The notes beneath the pieces are model-generated. The model had not been told where the DNA came from. It searched no databases and saw nothing but the letters and a program-made list of their open reading frames with translations. 64,000 nt of DNA from Jejuia algarum (GTDB taxonomy: Bacteria; Bacteroidota; Bacteroidia; Flavobacteriales; Flavobacteriaceae), in assembly GCA_947495775.1 (NCBI GenBank), contig CANMAQ010000007.1:62001-126000 (forward strand). The letters run 5' to 3'. The position numbers were made by a program, and so were the translations under genes. Positions 50,682 to 60,639 of this stretch are shown here, piece by piece (position 1 is the first letter of the stretch; each line of letters begins with the position of its first letter).

Positions 50682-53114
50682 ATGATTTTATCAAGTTACT
50701 TTAAAATAGCACTAAGAAGTCTTAAAAAACGATTGACTTACACATTAATAAACGTTTTGGGTTTGAGTGTTGGTCTTGCTAGTTTTTTAATCTTGATAGC
50801 TTATACGAATTACGAAGAGAGTTATGATGGGTTTCATGAGAACAAAAATGAGGTGTACCGTGTTATTTTTGAAAGAAAACAGAATAATGAAACTATAAGT
50901 GTACACCCAACTATTATGCCGCCTTTGGGAGATGCTCTAAAACAAGAAATACCCGAAGTGCAAGGCATGACACGGTTTAGTCATAAAGGTGGTGTTGTGA
51001 AAAATGAACATATCACAACAGATGTAAAAGGATTGTTTTATGTCGATGCCGATTTTTTTAAACTATTCTCTTTTAAACTTATAGCTGGAGATCCTAAAAC
51101 CGCATTAGCTCATCCAAGATCTATTGTTATTACCCAAGAGATGGCTACCACGTATTTTGGAGATAAAGAGCCGTTGGGGCAGGTGTTAAAAGTTGCCAAC
51201 GATTATGGCAAAGTGGACTATAAAGTTACAGGGATCGCAGAGAATCCTCCAAAAAATACAAGCCTTGATTTTCAAATGCTTTGTACGTTTGAAACCATTT
51301 ATATGAGAAAAAAATGGATTCAAAATAATTGGATGTTTTGGGGATTTGAAACGCTAATTTCAGTTAAAGAAGGCACAGATGTGTCGCGCGTTAAACAGAA
51401 GTTAACGGTATTTGCGAATAAACATAAAACAGATCCTATGGAGGCTACTGTGGATTGGTCCTTCGATTTACAACCCATTCAAGACATACATTTAAAATCA
51501 GATTTTAGACCAGACGCATTGCAAAGGGATTCTAGTGCAAGAACGATACATCTACTTAAAGTTATTGCGCTGTTAATCGTATTAATCTCATGGGTAAACT
51601 ATGTAAACTTATCTACAGCGAGTTCTTCAGAGCGCGCTATCGAAATAGGCGTACTAAAATCTATTGGTGCGCATAAACGCCAAATCACGATACAGTTTTT
51701 AGTGGAATCGTCTATTGTGTTTTTTATGGCCGTAGGTTTGGCGATAGGTTTCGTGTTTTTATTAATTACTCCTTTTTGTGGGGTATTAGATATAGAATAT
51801 GGTTTTGATCTTGTATTGCAAACAGAATTTTGGATACGTCTTCCTTTTATTGTTTTCATTGGGATTATAGCTTCTGGTTTATACCCTGCTTTTGTATTGG
51901 CATCGTTTAAAACTACAGAAGTTTTAAAATCTAAAAACATGAATGCACCAAGTAGTGCTGTGGTACGAAAAATACTGGTAGGTTTTCAATTTGTTATTTC
52001 AATACTGTTGATCGTTTGTACAGTAATTATGATTCAACAAAATAATTTTATGAAGCAAAAGGATTTAGGGGCAGATATTGATAATGTGATCGCCTTGAGA
52101 CGCCCAGAATTGAAAGATAATGTGAAGTACAGAAAATCATTAAAGAGTTTTGGGAAAGCACTAGAACAAATTTCGGGCGTATCAGGTGTATCAGCAGGTT
52201 ATTCGGTACCATCTATGTGGACTTGGAGGATGGCCGTTTGGAAGACAGAAGAAGGTCCTGAGAGTCAAAAGACACATATGGTGACGAGTATCGATGAAAA
52301 TTATATTGGTATTTATGGTTTAAAACTACTTGCGGGCAAAAACTTTGAAGGTCATGCCAAGATAGATGCCACTAAGGTCATTGTGTCGAAGAAGGCGTTG
52401 GAGTTATTTGGTATCTCAACAGCAGAAGATGCCTTGGGAACGAATATTATGGTTGAAGGCTTCCAAAAACGAAACTTTGAAATTATAGGTGTTGTAGAAG
52501 ATTATCATCATTTATCATTACACCAGAGTTTAAGGAGTATGGTGTTTTTGTCTAATATAGGGATGTTTCGATTTCCTAAAGTTTTCTCTTTAAAACTTGA
52601 TAATGACGCTGTATCTATAAAACAAACGATGGCACAGGTTAAAACGGTGTTCGATCGGTTTTTTCCAGGTGATATTTTTGAACATTCCATTTTAAAAGAG
52701 CGCTACTCTTTACAATATCTAGAAGAAGATAGAAATCAAAATGTGTTTACCGTTTTTTCTTTATTAGCAATAGTCTTGTCTTGCGTAGGTGTTATAGGCT
52801 TGTCATCATTTATAGCACTTTTAAAAGCTAGAGATATAGCGGTTCATAAAGTTCTTGGGGCTAATAAAACAAGCGTGTTTTGGCAATTGTCTAAAGAGTT
52901 TATGATCGTATTGGCTGTTGCTGCTGTTTTAGCAATTCCATTGGTTTATGTTTTTATGGAGGATTGGTTAAGCAATTTCCCTTATCGCATAGCGATAGCT
53001 CTACCTCATTTTATTATGGCCTTTGTTAGTGTCTTTGCTATTATGATCGTGGTTATATTTTTTAATATGTATAAAGCATTGGTTAAAAACCCTGTACACG
53101 TGTTAAAAGAGTAA
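50682..53114 (+). CDS. FtsX/MacB-type ABC permease 1
   Basis: This 810-aa inner-membrane permease is built as two halves. The first has a helix (FKIALRSLKKRLTYTLINVLGLSVGLASFLIL), a MacB_PCD periplasmic domain (about 45-270) and three FtsX helices (about 285-430, with EIGVLKSIGAHKRQI). The second has one more helix, a second periplasmic domain (about 465-680) and three final helices (DIAVHKVLGANKTSV, YRIAIALP). Eight helices in one chain imply it can act without a second permease. It is the most divergent member of the array and comes first after the ATPase. Confidence 0.88.
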   Translation: MILSSYFKIALRSLKKRLTYTLINVLGLSVGLASFLILIAYTNYEESYDGFHENKNEVYRVIFERKQNNETISVHPTIMPPLGDALKQEIPEVQGMTRFSHKGGVVKNEHITTDVKGLFYVDADFFKLFSFKLIAGDPKTALAHPRSIVITQEMATTYFGDKEPLGQVLKVANDYGKVDYKVTGIAENPPKNTSLDFQMLCTFETIYMRKKWIQNNWMFWGFETLISVKEGTDVSRVKQKLTVFANKHKTDPMEATVDWSFDLQPIQDIHLKSDFRPDALQRDSSARTIHLLKVIALLIVLISWVNYVNLSTASSSERAIEIGVLKSIGAHKRQITIQFLVESSIVFFMAVGLAIGFVFLLITPFCGVLDIEYGFDLVLQTEFWIRLPFIVFIGIIASGLYPAFVLASFKTTEVLKSKNMNAPSSAVVRKILVGFQFVISILLIVCTVIMIQQNNFMKQKDLGADIDNVIALRRPELKDNVKYRKSLKSFGKALEQISGVSGVSAGYSVPSMWTWRMAVWKTEEGPESQKTHMVTSIDENYIGIYGLKLLAGKNFEGHAKIDATKVIVSKKALELFGISTAEDALGTNIMVEGFQKRNFEIIGVVEDYHHLSLHQSLRSMVFLSNIGMFRFPKVFSLKLDNDAVSIKQTMAQVKTVFDRFFPGDIFEHSILKERYSLQYLEEDRNQNVFTVFSLLAIVLSCVGVIGLSSFIALLKARDIAVHKVLGANKTSVFWQLSKEFMIVLAVAAVLAIPLVYVFMEDWLSNFPYRIAIALPHFIMAFVSVFAIMIVVIFFNMYKALVKNPVHVLKE

Positions 53115-53141
53115 AAGTGAAAAATTTTAAATGATAACAAA

Positions 53142-55556
53142 ATGTTACAAAACTATTTTAAAATCGCGTGGCGGAATCTTATTAAAAATAAGGGCATTAC
53201 TTTAATTCAAGTCCTAGGACTTACATTAGGTGTTGCAGTTTCTTTAGTTATTGTGCAATACGTGATGTTTGAGAAAAGCTATGATCGGTTTCATACAAAG
53301 TCGGAGCGTATTTTTAGAATCGCTCTCGATTTTTATAACGAAGGTAAATTAATAGATAAAGACGCTATGAATTACCCTCTTACGGGACCTGTAATGGCGC
53401 AAGACTTTCCTGAAGTAATAGCCTATACGCGTATTACACCAGAATATGATAAAGTCATACTAAAACTTGGAGATGCCATATTTGAAGAAACGAAAGTGTT
53501 TTATGCCGATCCAAGTTTCTTTGATTTATTCGATTATTCATTTATACAAGGACAACCAACACAGGCCTTAAAAGGGCATAATAAAGTGGTGCTAACTCAA
53601 GCGTTGGCAGAAAAATATTTTGGACCTAAAACAAAATGGGCGGTCTCGCCTGTTGGTCAAACAATTCGTTTTAACAATGTAAAAGATCTTATAGTTTCTG
53701 GCATTATTGAAGATGGTCCTAAAGCGACACATTTAAAGTTTAATGCCTTGATATCATTCGATACTTTCGTTTCTGAAAACCCATACATTAAGAATAATTG
53801 GGGTTGGAATGATTTTATAACTTATGTGCTTACTGTTCCAGGAACCACAAAAGTAGCCTTACAGTCAAAAATGACAGCCTTCGCTAATACGTATAAAGAA
53901 AAAAATCATGGTAATGTATTTGTGATTCAACCCTTAACTGATATTCACTTGCATTCGCATCAAAGTGATGAGCTTGAACCTGGAAGGAATAATGATATCG
54001 TGAATGCACTTGGTATTATCGCTTTAATAATTATTAGTATGGCGTGGATTAACTATATAAATCTTTCCACGTCTATAGCAGAAAAAAGAGCCAAAGAAAT
54101 AGGAGTGCGAAAAGCAATTGGAGCAGGTAGAATTACACTTGTTTGCCAGTTTCTAACAGAAACATTTCTCATGAATTTAATTGCGGTGATAAGTGCTGTA
54201 TGTATTGCTTATGTCTTATTACCTTATTTAGGCGCTTTATTGTATATACCCTTAACATTTACTTTAATAGCACAACCCCTATTCTGGTTAGCCTTATTGG
54301 TATTGGTGTGTTTAGGAACATTACTTTCAGGGTTTTATCCCGCATTTGTTCTGTCTTCTTTTCGGCCTATGGATGTTTTAAAAGAGGCTTCAATAAAAAT
54401 ATATTCTAGGAATTTCCTTAGAAAGGGTTTGATAACATTTCAGTTTGCTATAGCTATTATTTTAATTGTAGGAACAATAACTGTGCATCAGCAAATAAAT
54501 TACATGCAACGTAAATCCTTAGGTTTTGAACTTGAAAAAAAGGTGGTTATTAATGCGCCTGGAATCGATTACGATACATCTACGTATCAGCATAAATACA
54601 AAGTGTTTAAAAACGCATTAGAACAAATCTCGGGAGTTGGGCTTACAACAGCGTCCTCCTCTGTACCAGGAGGGAATTTAGAATTTGAAGTAGCTGTTAC
54701 AGGTGTTCGGTTGGAAGGAACTTCAAAGAAGGCGCAAAGAAGAGTTTGGGCTTTTAGTGTCGATGAAGCGTTTATAGATACCTATGCTCTGAAATTAATA
54801 GCGGGTAGAACATTTTCACCTAATGATACCGAAAAAATTATTATCAACAAAAGTGCCGTAAAACATTTAGGAGCACCTACTGTTGACGCCATTATTGGGA
54901 AGAAAATTCAGGGTTCGGGTCAGGAAATCATTGGAGTTGTTGAGGACTACCATCATCAATCTTTACAACACGAATTTTTACCAATGTTGATGGTGAAAAA
55001 CTTTGATAACTTGCTCTACTATACTGTTAATATAGAACCATCATCTCCCACTCATGTTCAATCTGTTTTAGAACGCATAAAGACGGCTTGGAAAGATGTG
55101 TATCCTAAAAATCCGTTTACTTATACGTTTTTAGAAGATCGATATAATAATCAATATCAATCCGATATACAGTTATTCAAAGCGTTTTCTTGGTTCTCGT
55201 TTCTTGCACTTTTTATTACAGGTCTAGGCTTATTAGGACTATCGTCTTACATCGTTATTAACAGAACTAAAGAAATAGGAGTACGTAAAGTGATGGGGGC
55301 TTCTATTCGACACATCATGTTTTTGCTCTCTAAAAATTATTTGTTTTTACTGGGACTCGCTTCACTCCCTGCAATTGCCTTGGCGTTTTATATGTCTAAC
55401 CGTTGGTTAGAAGGCTTTGTGTGGCGTATAGAATTAGAGTTATGGCTGTTTGTTGTGCCTATACTTATAGTAGGAGGTATAGCATTGTTGGTTGTAAATG
55501 TCATTTCGTTTAAAGCAGCAGTTAATAACCCTATAAAAAGCTTAAGAACGGAATAA
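53142..55556 (+). CDS. FtsX/MacB-type ABC permease 2
   Basis: This 804-aa permease has the same duplicated layout as the preceding gene. It starts with MLQNYFKIAWRNLIKNKGIT and has a coupling-helix block RAKEIGVRKAIGAGRITL in the first half and RTKEIGVRKVMGASIRHI in the second. It closes with NPIKSLRTE. Its first ~35 bases are almost the same as those of permeases 3, 4 and 6. The gap to the previous gene is 27 bp. MacB-type permeases move no substrate across the inner membrane by themselves; they drive a periplasmic adaptor or chaperone. Confidence 0.88.
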   Translation: MLQNYFKIAWRNLIKNKGITLIQVLGLTLGVAVSLVIVQYVMFEKSYDRFHTKSERIFRIALDFYNEGKLIDKDAMNYPLTGPVMAQDFPEVIAYTRITPEYDKVILKLGDAIFEETKVFYADPSFFDLFDYSFIQGQPTQALKGHNKVVLTQALAEKYFGPKTKWAVSPVGQTIRFNNVKDLIVSGIIEDGPKATHLKFNALISFDTFVSENPYIKNNWGWNDFITYVLTVPGTTKVALQSKMTAFANTYKEKNHGNVFVIQPLTDIHLHSHQSDELEPGRNNDIVNALGIIALIIISMAWINYINLSTSIAEKRAKEIGVRKAIGAGRITLVCQFLTETFLMNLIAVISAVCIAYVLLPYLGALLYIPLTFTLIAQPLFWLALLVLVCLGTLLSGFYPAFVLSSFRPMDVLKEASIKIYSRNFLRKGLITFQFAIAIILIVGTITVHQQINYMQRKSLGFELEKKVVINAPGIDYDTSTYQHKYKVFKNALEQISGVGLTTASSSVPGGNLEFEVAVTGVRLEGTSKKAQRRVWAFSVDEAFIDTYALKLIAGRTFSPNDTEKIIINKSAVKHLGAPTVDAIIGKKIQGSGQEIIGVVEDYHHQSLQHEFLPMLMVKNFDNLLYYTVNIEPSSPTHVQSVLERIKTAWKDVYPKNPFTYTFLEDRYNNQYQSDIQLFKAFSWFSFLALFITGLGLLGLSSYIVINRTKEIGVRKVMGASIRHIMFLLSKNYLFLLGLASLPAIALAFYMSNRWLEGFVWRIELELWLFVVPILIVGGIALLVVNVISFKAAVNNPIKSLRTE

Positions 55557-55586
55557 GACATCATATCAATTAAAAAACGAATACTT

Positions 55587-58028
55587 ATGTTACGAAACTA
55601 TTTTAAAATCGCGTGGCGGAATCTCGTAAAAAATAAAAGTTATTCTACGATTAACACTGTAGGGCTTTGTTTAGGTTTTGCAAGTTGTATTTTGCTTTTG
55701 GGCTATGTTAATTTTGAAACCTCTTACGAAAATCATCTTGGAAATGCAGACCAGATCTACAGAGTAGTTACAGAGCGGTATGTTAATAACGCATTGGTTT
55801 ATGAAGGTGCGAAAGGCCCAAATAGGCTTGCGCAAGTAGCGCCTGTAGATATACCAGGTGTAGACTATGCAACAAATACCTACCACGAGTTGTGTTTGAT
55901 CCATACTCAGGATAAGAAGCTCGCAAACCAACGGGTAAGCTGGGTTAGTAAGGATTTCTTAAAGGTTTTTAAGGATGTTCTTATAGCGGGGAATCCTGAT
56001 ACGGCATTAGAAGGCCCTTTAAAAATGGTACTCACAGTTTCTAGAGCAAAACTATTATTTGGAGATGAAGACCCTATAGGTAAGGTGGTGAAATTGAATG
56101 AAGACTTGCCTTTTGTGGTTACAGGTATTGTAAAAGATACACCAGAGCAAACGCATTTAAAATATGGGTTTTTAGCCAGTATAGATACCTTTGTGTATTA
56201 TTGGGGAGGAACAGCAAAAGGGAGATGGACGGGTAATAGCGTGTATGCTTATCTTTCTATAAAGGAAGATGTAAGCCCAGAAACTGTAAATCAGGCTTTA
56301 AACCAATTAGCGTTAAAACACGTTAATCCAAAAACCAATGGCGGTAAACGCTTAGCGTTTGCCATGCAACCTATAAAAGAGATCCATTTAACATCTAATT
56401 TTGCGGACGAATTAGAAATTAATGGCAATCTTAATCAAATTTATATCTTAATAGGTATTGGGGTGGCCATTTTACTTATCGTTTTTATTAATTTCATCAA
56501 TCTAAGCATTGCACTCTCATTAAAACGTGTTAAAAACATTGGCGTAAGAAAAACGCTTGGCGCGACAGAACGTCAGCTTAAAGTGCAATTTTTTCTAGAA
56601 GCTTTTCTCTTAAATGCAATAGCATTACTCCTTTCTATTATTACAGTGTATTTGTGCCTTTCCTTTTTAGAACAGCTATTTCAAATCACTTGTGATTTTG
56701 GGTTTCTTTTAGCGCTTAAATTTTGGGGCTATGCGCTATTGTTTTTTATAGTAAGCATTGTTTTAGTTGGTTTTTATCCTGCGACAATCCTGTCTTCTTT
56801 TAATCCTATAACCGCAATTAAAGGCCAACTAATTGCGGGTAAGTCTGGAAATAATAAGGTTAGAAAGGTACTGCTTACATTTCAATTTGTAGCGTCTATA
56901 TTTCTTACCATAGGGGCTTTTGTGGTCTATCAGCAAATTCATTTTATGGAGAATTTTAATCTGGGTATCAATACTGAACAGGTGCTAGCCATACAAGGCC
57001 CAAATACTTTAAATAAATCATGGTCAGATCATGAAGGTATGGCCGAAAAGAAGCGAAGATATCGTTTGTTTAGAGAAGAGGTCATTAAAAATGCAGATGT
57101 AGAGCTTATGGGGAGCTGTTTAAAAGTGCCTGGACAAGAACCGATTAGTATTATGGACTGGGTAACGCTTAAAGCTACCGGAGAAAGAAAAGATGGACGA
57201 ATTGAAATGCGTTATATCGACGAAGGTTTTTTGCCTACTTATAATGCGCGTTTTGTAGCAGGTGAAAATTTTAAAATGAGAGTGGACACTACAAACCCAA
57301 AGGAAGAAATTATAATTAACGAAAAAACAAGTCAATTTTTAGGATTTAAAACACCAGAAGAAGCCATTGGAGAAGAGGTTAAAAAGTGGAAGCGTAATTT
57401 CGTAATTAAAGGTGTCGTGGCAGATTTTCATGTAAAATCATTATCAGAACCTATAAATCCTGTGTTTTTTGTGAATAAGCATCCTCATGAGTTTGGGTAT
57501 TTCGTGGCTAAATTACATACCAGTCGGATAGAGCGTTCGTTACAAGTGATGGCATCGAAATGGGAGGCAATTTATCCAGAAGACCCATTTATAACTTTTT
57601 TTTCAGACGATTATTTTAATCAGCAATATATCAAACACAGGCAGTTTGGTAGTATTTTTAATGCACTAACATTTTTAGCCATACTTATAGCGAATTTAGG
57701 GCTAATTGCCATGGTGTCTTTGTCGACTTCGGCAAAATTAAAGGAGATTAGTGTCAGGCGTATCATAGGTGCTAAAGTAAGGGATGTACTCGTACTTGTT
57801 TCTGAGGAATTTGTAAAACTTATAGTTGTAGCCGCACTTATAGCAGTGCCTGTATCTTGGTATTTTTTAAAGGACTGGCTAAATGGATTTGCTTACCGCA
57901 TTAATTTAAATCTAGCAGCGATGTTGTTGGGCGTGCTATTTGTTTTTAGCGTCGCGTTTATAAACATAAGCTATTTTGTGTTTAAAGCCTTAAGAAGTAA
58001 CCCTTCAGAAGTTTTAAAGGAGGATTAA
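55587..58028 (+). CDS. FtsX/MacB-type ABC permease 3 (near-identical to permease 4)
   Basis: This 813-aa permease shares the duplicated eight-helix architecture (MLRNYFKIAWRNLVKNKSYST; RVKNIGVRKTLGATERQL; KLKEISVRRIIGAKVRDV). It matches the next gene over its entire length, with about nine residues in ten the same and long stretches of identical DNA. Differences cluster in short blocks of the periplasmic domains (for example ATNTYHELCLIHTQDKK versus AINNFYDLCLIRTEDKK). Both frames are complete, so this is a recent, retained duplication. Confidence 0.88.
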   Translation: MLRNYFKIAWRNLVKNKSYSTINTVGLCLGFASCILLLGYVNFETSYENHLGNADQIYRVVTERYVNNALVYEGAKGPNRLAQVAPVDIPGVDYATNTYHELCLIHTQDKKLANQRVSWVSKDFLKVFKDVLIAGNPDTALEGPLKMVLTVSRAKLLFGDEDPIGKVVKLNEDLPFVVTGIVKDTPEQTHLKYGFLASIDTFVYYWGGTAKGRWTGNSVYAYLSIKEDVSPETVNQALNQLALKHVNPKTNGGKRLAFAMQPIKEIHLTSNFADELEINGNLNQIYILIGIGVAILLIVFINFINLSIALSLKRVKNIGVRKTLGATERQLKVQFFLEAFLLNAIALLLSIITVYLCLSFLEQLFQITCDFGFLLALKFWGYALLFFIVSIVLVGFYPATILSSFNPITAIKGQLIAGKSGNNKVRKVLLTFQFVASIFLTIGAFVVYQQIHFMENFNLGINTEQVLAIQGPNTLNKSWSDHEGMAEKKRRYRLFREEVIKNADVELMGSCLKVPGQEPISIMDWVTLKATGERKDGRIEMRYIDEGFLPTYNARFVAGENFKMRVDTTNPKEEIIINEKTSQFLGFKTPEEAIGEEVKKWKRNFVIKGVVADFHVKSLSEPINPVFFVNKHPHEFGYFVAKLHTSRIERSLQVMASKWEAIYPEDPFITFFSDDYFNQQYIKHRQFGSIFNALTFLAILIANLGLIAMVSLSTSAKLKEISVRRIIGAKVRDVLVLVSEEFVKLIVVAALIAVPVSWYFLKDWLNGFAYRINLNLAAMLLGVLFVFSVAFINISYFVFKALRSNPSEVLKED

Positions 58029-58102
58029 TATAAGGCAGAGGGCTATCAACCCTTTGTTAGAGAATTATATCATAGGATTTATCAATCAAAAAACGAATTT
58101 TT

Positions 58103-60544
58103 ATGTTAGGGAACTATTTTAAAATCGCATGGCGAAACCTAGTAAATAATAAGAGTTATTCTACGATTAATACTGTAGGACTTTGTTTAGGTTTTGCAAG
58201 TTGTATTTTGCTTTTGGGTTATGTTAATTTTGAAACCTCTTACGAAAATCATCTTGGAAATGCAGATCAGATCTACAGAGTAGTTACAGAGCGATATGTT
58301 AATAACGCATTGGTTTATGAAGGGGCAAAAGGTCCAAATAGGCTTGCGCAAATAGCACCTGCAGATATACCAGGTGTAGACTATGCGATTAACAACTTTT
58401 ACGATTTGTGTTTGATACGTACAGAAGATAAGAAACTCGCAAATCAATGGGTCTGTTGGGTGGGTAAAGACTTCTTAAAGGTTTTTAAGGATGTTCTTAT
58501 AGCAGGGAATCCAGACACAGCATTAGAGGGGCCTTTAAAAATGGTGCTCACAGCTTCTAGAGCAAAATTATTATTTGGAGATGAAGACCCAATAGGTAAG
58601 GTGGTGAAACTGAATGAAGACTTGCCTTTTGTGGTTACAGGTATTGTAAAAGATACACCAGAGCAAACGCATTTAAAATATGGGTTTTTAACCAGTATAG
58701 ATACTTTTGTGAAATATGGGTGGACCTCAGCAAAAGGACGCTGGACGGGTAATAGCGTCTATGCTTATCTTTCTATAAAGGAAGATGTAAGCCCAGAAAC
58801 TGTAAATCAGGCTTTAAACCAATTAGCACTAAAACACGTTAATCCAAAAACCAATGGCGGTAAACGCTTAGCGTTTACTATGCAGCCTATAAAAGAGATC
58901 CATTTAACATCTAATTTTGCGGACGAACTAGAAATTAATGGCAGCCTTAATCAAATTTATATTCTAATTGGTATTGGGGTGGCCATTTTATTCATTGTTT
59001 TTATTAATTTCATCAACCTAAGTATTGCACTTTCATTAAAACGCGTTAAAAACATTGGCGTAAGAAAAACACTTGGTGCGACAGAACGACAGCTTAAAGT
59101 GCAATTTTTTCTAGAAGCTTTTCTTTTAAATGCTATAGCATTACTCCTTTCTATTCTTGTAGTGTGTTTGTGTCTTCCTTTTTTAGAACAGTTATTTCAA
59201 ATCACTTGTGATTTTGGGTTTCTTTTAGCCCCCAAATTTTGGGGCTATGCGTTATTGTTTTTTATAGCAAGTATTGTTTTAGTTGGTTTTTATCCTGCGA
59301 CAATCCTGTCTTCTTTTAATCCTATAACCGCAATTAAAGGCCAACTAGTAGCTGGAAAATCAGAGAATACGAATGTTAAAAAGGTACTGCTTACATTTCA
59401 ATTTGTAGCGTCTATATTTCTTACCATAGGGGCTTTTGTCGTCTACCAACAAATTCATTTTATGGAGAATTTTAATCTGGGTATCAATACCGAACAGGTG
59501 TTAGCCATACAAGGCCCAAACACTCTAAATAAATTATGGTCAGATCATGAAGGCATGGCCGAAAAGCAGAGAAGGTACCGCTTATTTAGGGAAGAGGTCA
59601 TTAAAAATACAGCTATAGAAGTTATGGGTACCTGCTTAAAAGTCCCTGGGCAAGAACCGAGACATATCACAGAATGGGTGACGCTTAAGGCTACCGGAGA
59701 AAGAAAAGATGGACGAATTGAAATGCGTTATATCGACGAAGGTTTTCTGCCTACTTATGATGCACGTTTTTTAGCAGGTGAAAATTTTAAAAAACAAGAG
59801 GTTACCACAAGTCGTAAGGAAGAGATTATAATTAATGAAAAAACGAGCCGCTTCTTAGGGTTTAAAACACCAGAAGACGCTATTGGAGAGATCGTTAAAA
59901 AGTGGAAACGTGGTTTTGTAATTAAAGGTGTCGTTGCAGATTTTCATGTAAAATCATTATCAGAACCTATAAGTCCTGTATTTTTTGTGAATAAGCATCC
60001 TCATGAGTCTGGGTATTTCGTGGCTAAATTGCATACCCATCAAATAGAGCGCTCATTAGAAGTGATGGCGTCAAAATGGAATGCGATTTATCCAGAAGAT
60101 CCATTTGTAACTTTTTTTTCAGACGATTATTTTAATAAGCAGTATATCAAACACAAACAGTTTGGTAGCATTTTTAATGCGCTAACACTTCTAGCCATAC
60201 TTATAGCGAATTTAGGGCTAATCGCCATGGTGTCTTTGTCGACTTCGGCAAAACTAAAGGAGATTAGTATCAGGCGTATTATAGGTGCTAAAGTAAGGGA
60301 TGTACTTGTGCTTGTTTCTGAGGAATTTGTAAAACTTATAGTTGTAGCCGCACTTGTAGCAGTGCCTGTATCTTGGTATTTTTTAAAGGACTGGCTAAAT
60401 GGGTTTGCTTACCGCATTAATTTAAATCTAACAGCGATGTTGGTGGGCGTACTGCTTGTTTTTAGCATTGCATTTATAAACATAGGTTATTTTGTGTTTA
60501 GAGCTTTAAGAAGTAATCCTTCAGAAATTTTAAAAGAGGATTAA
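58103..60544 (+). CDS. FtsX/MacB-type ABC permease 4 (near-identical to permease 3)
   Basis: This 813-aa twin of permease 3 has equal length and the same start and end (MLGNYFKIAWRNLVNNKSYST ... SNPSEILKED). Changes fall mostly in the first periplasmic domain and around residues 500-580 (IEVMGTCLKVPGQEPRHITEW versus VELMGSCLKVPGQEPISIMDW), which would touch a client or adaptor. The intergenic leader before it (ATCAATCAAAAAACGAAT) resembles the one before permease 3. This suggests that the duplicated unit included the leader. Confidence 0.88.
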   Translation: MLGNYFKIAWRNLVNNKSYSTINTVGLCLGFASCILLLGYVNFETSYENHLGNADQIYRVVTERYVNNALVYEGAKGPNRLAQIAPADIPGVDYAINNFYDLCLIRTEDKKLANQWVCWVGKDFLKVFKDVLIAGNPDTALEGPLKMVLTASRAKLLFGDEDPIGKVVKLNEDLPFVVTGIVKDTPEQTHLKYGFLTSIDTFVKYGWTSAKGRWTGNSVYAYLSIKEDVSPETVNQALNQLALKHVNPKTNGGKRLAFTMQPIKEIHLTSNFADELEINGSLNQIYILIGIGVAILFIVFINFINLSIALSLKRVKNIGVRKTLGATERQLKVQFFLEAFLLNAIALLLSILVVCLCLPFLEQLFQITCDFGFLLAPKFWGYALLFFIASIVLVGFYPATILSSFNPITAIKGQLVAGKSENTNVKKVLLTFQFVASIFLTIGAFVVYQQIHFMENFNLGINTEQVLAIQGPNTLNKLWSDHEGMAEKQRRYRLFREEVIKNTAIEVMGTCLKVPGQEPRHITEWVTLKATGERKDGRIEMRYIDEGFLPTYDARFLAGENFKKQEVTTSRKEEIIINEKTSRFLGFKTPEDAIGEIVKKWKRGFVIKGVVADFHVKSLSEPISPVFFVNKHPHESGYFVAKLHTHQIERSLEVMASKWNAIYPEDPFVTFFSDDYFNKQYIKHKQFGSIFNALTLLAILIANLGLIAMVSLSTSAKLKEISIRRIIGAKVRDVLVLVSEEFVKLIVVAALVAVPVSWYFLKDWLNGFAYRINLNLTAMLVGVLLVFSIAFINIGYFVFRALRSNPSEILKED

Positions 60545-60639
60545 TATAGAAAAAAGGGTGACGTTAACCCTGTGAAAGCGAAGGTGTAATTCATCAAAAA
60601 AGAACCGTATAATAGAATTCATCAATCAAAAAAACACTC

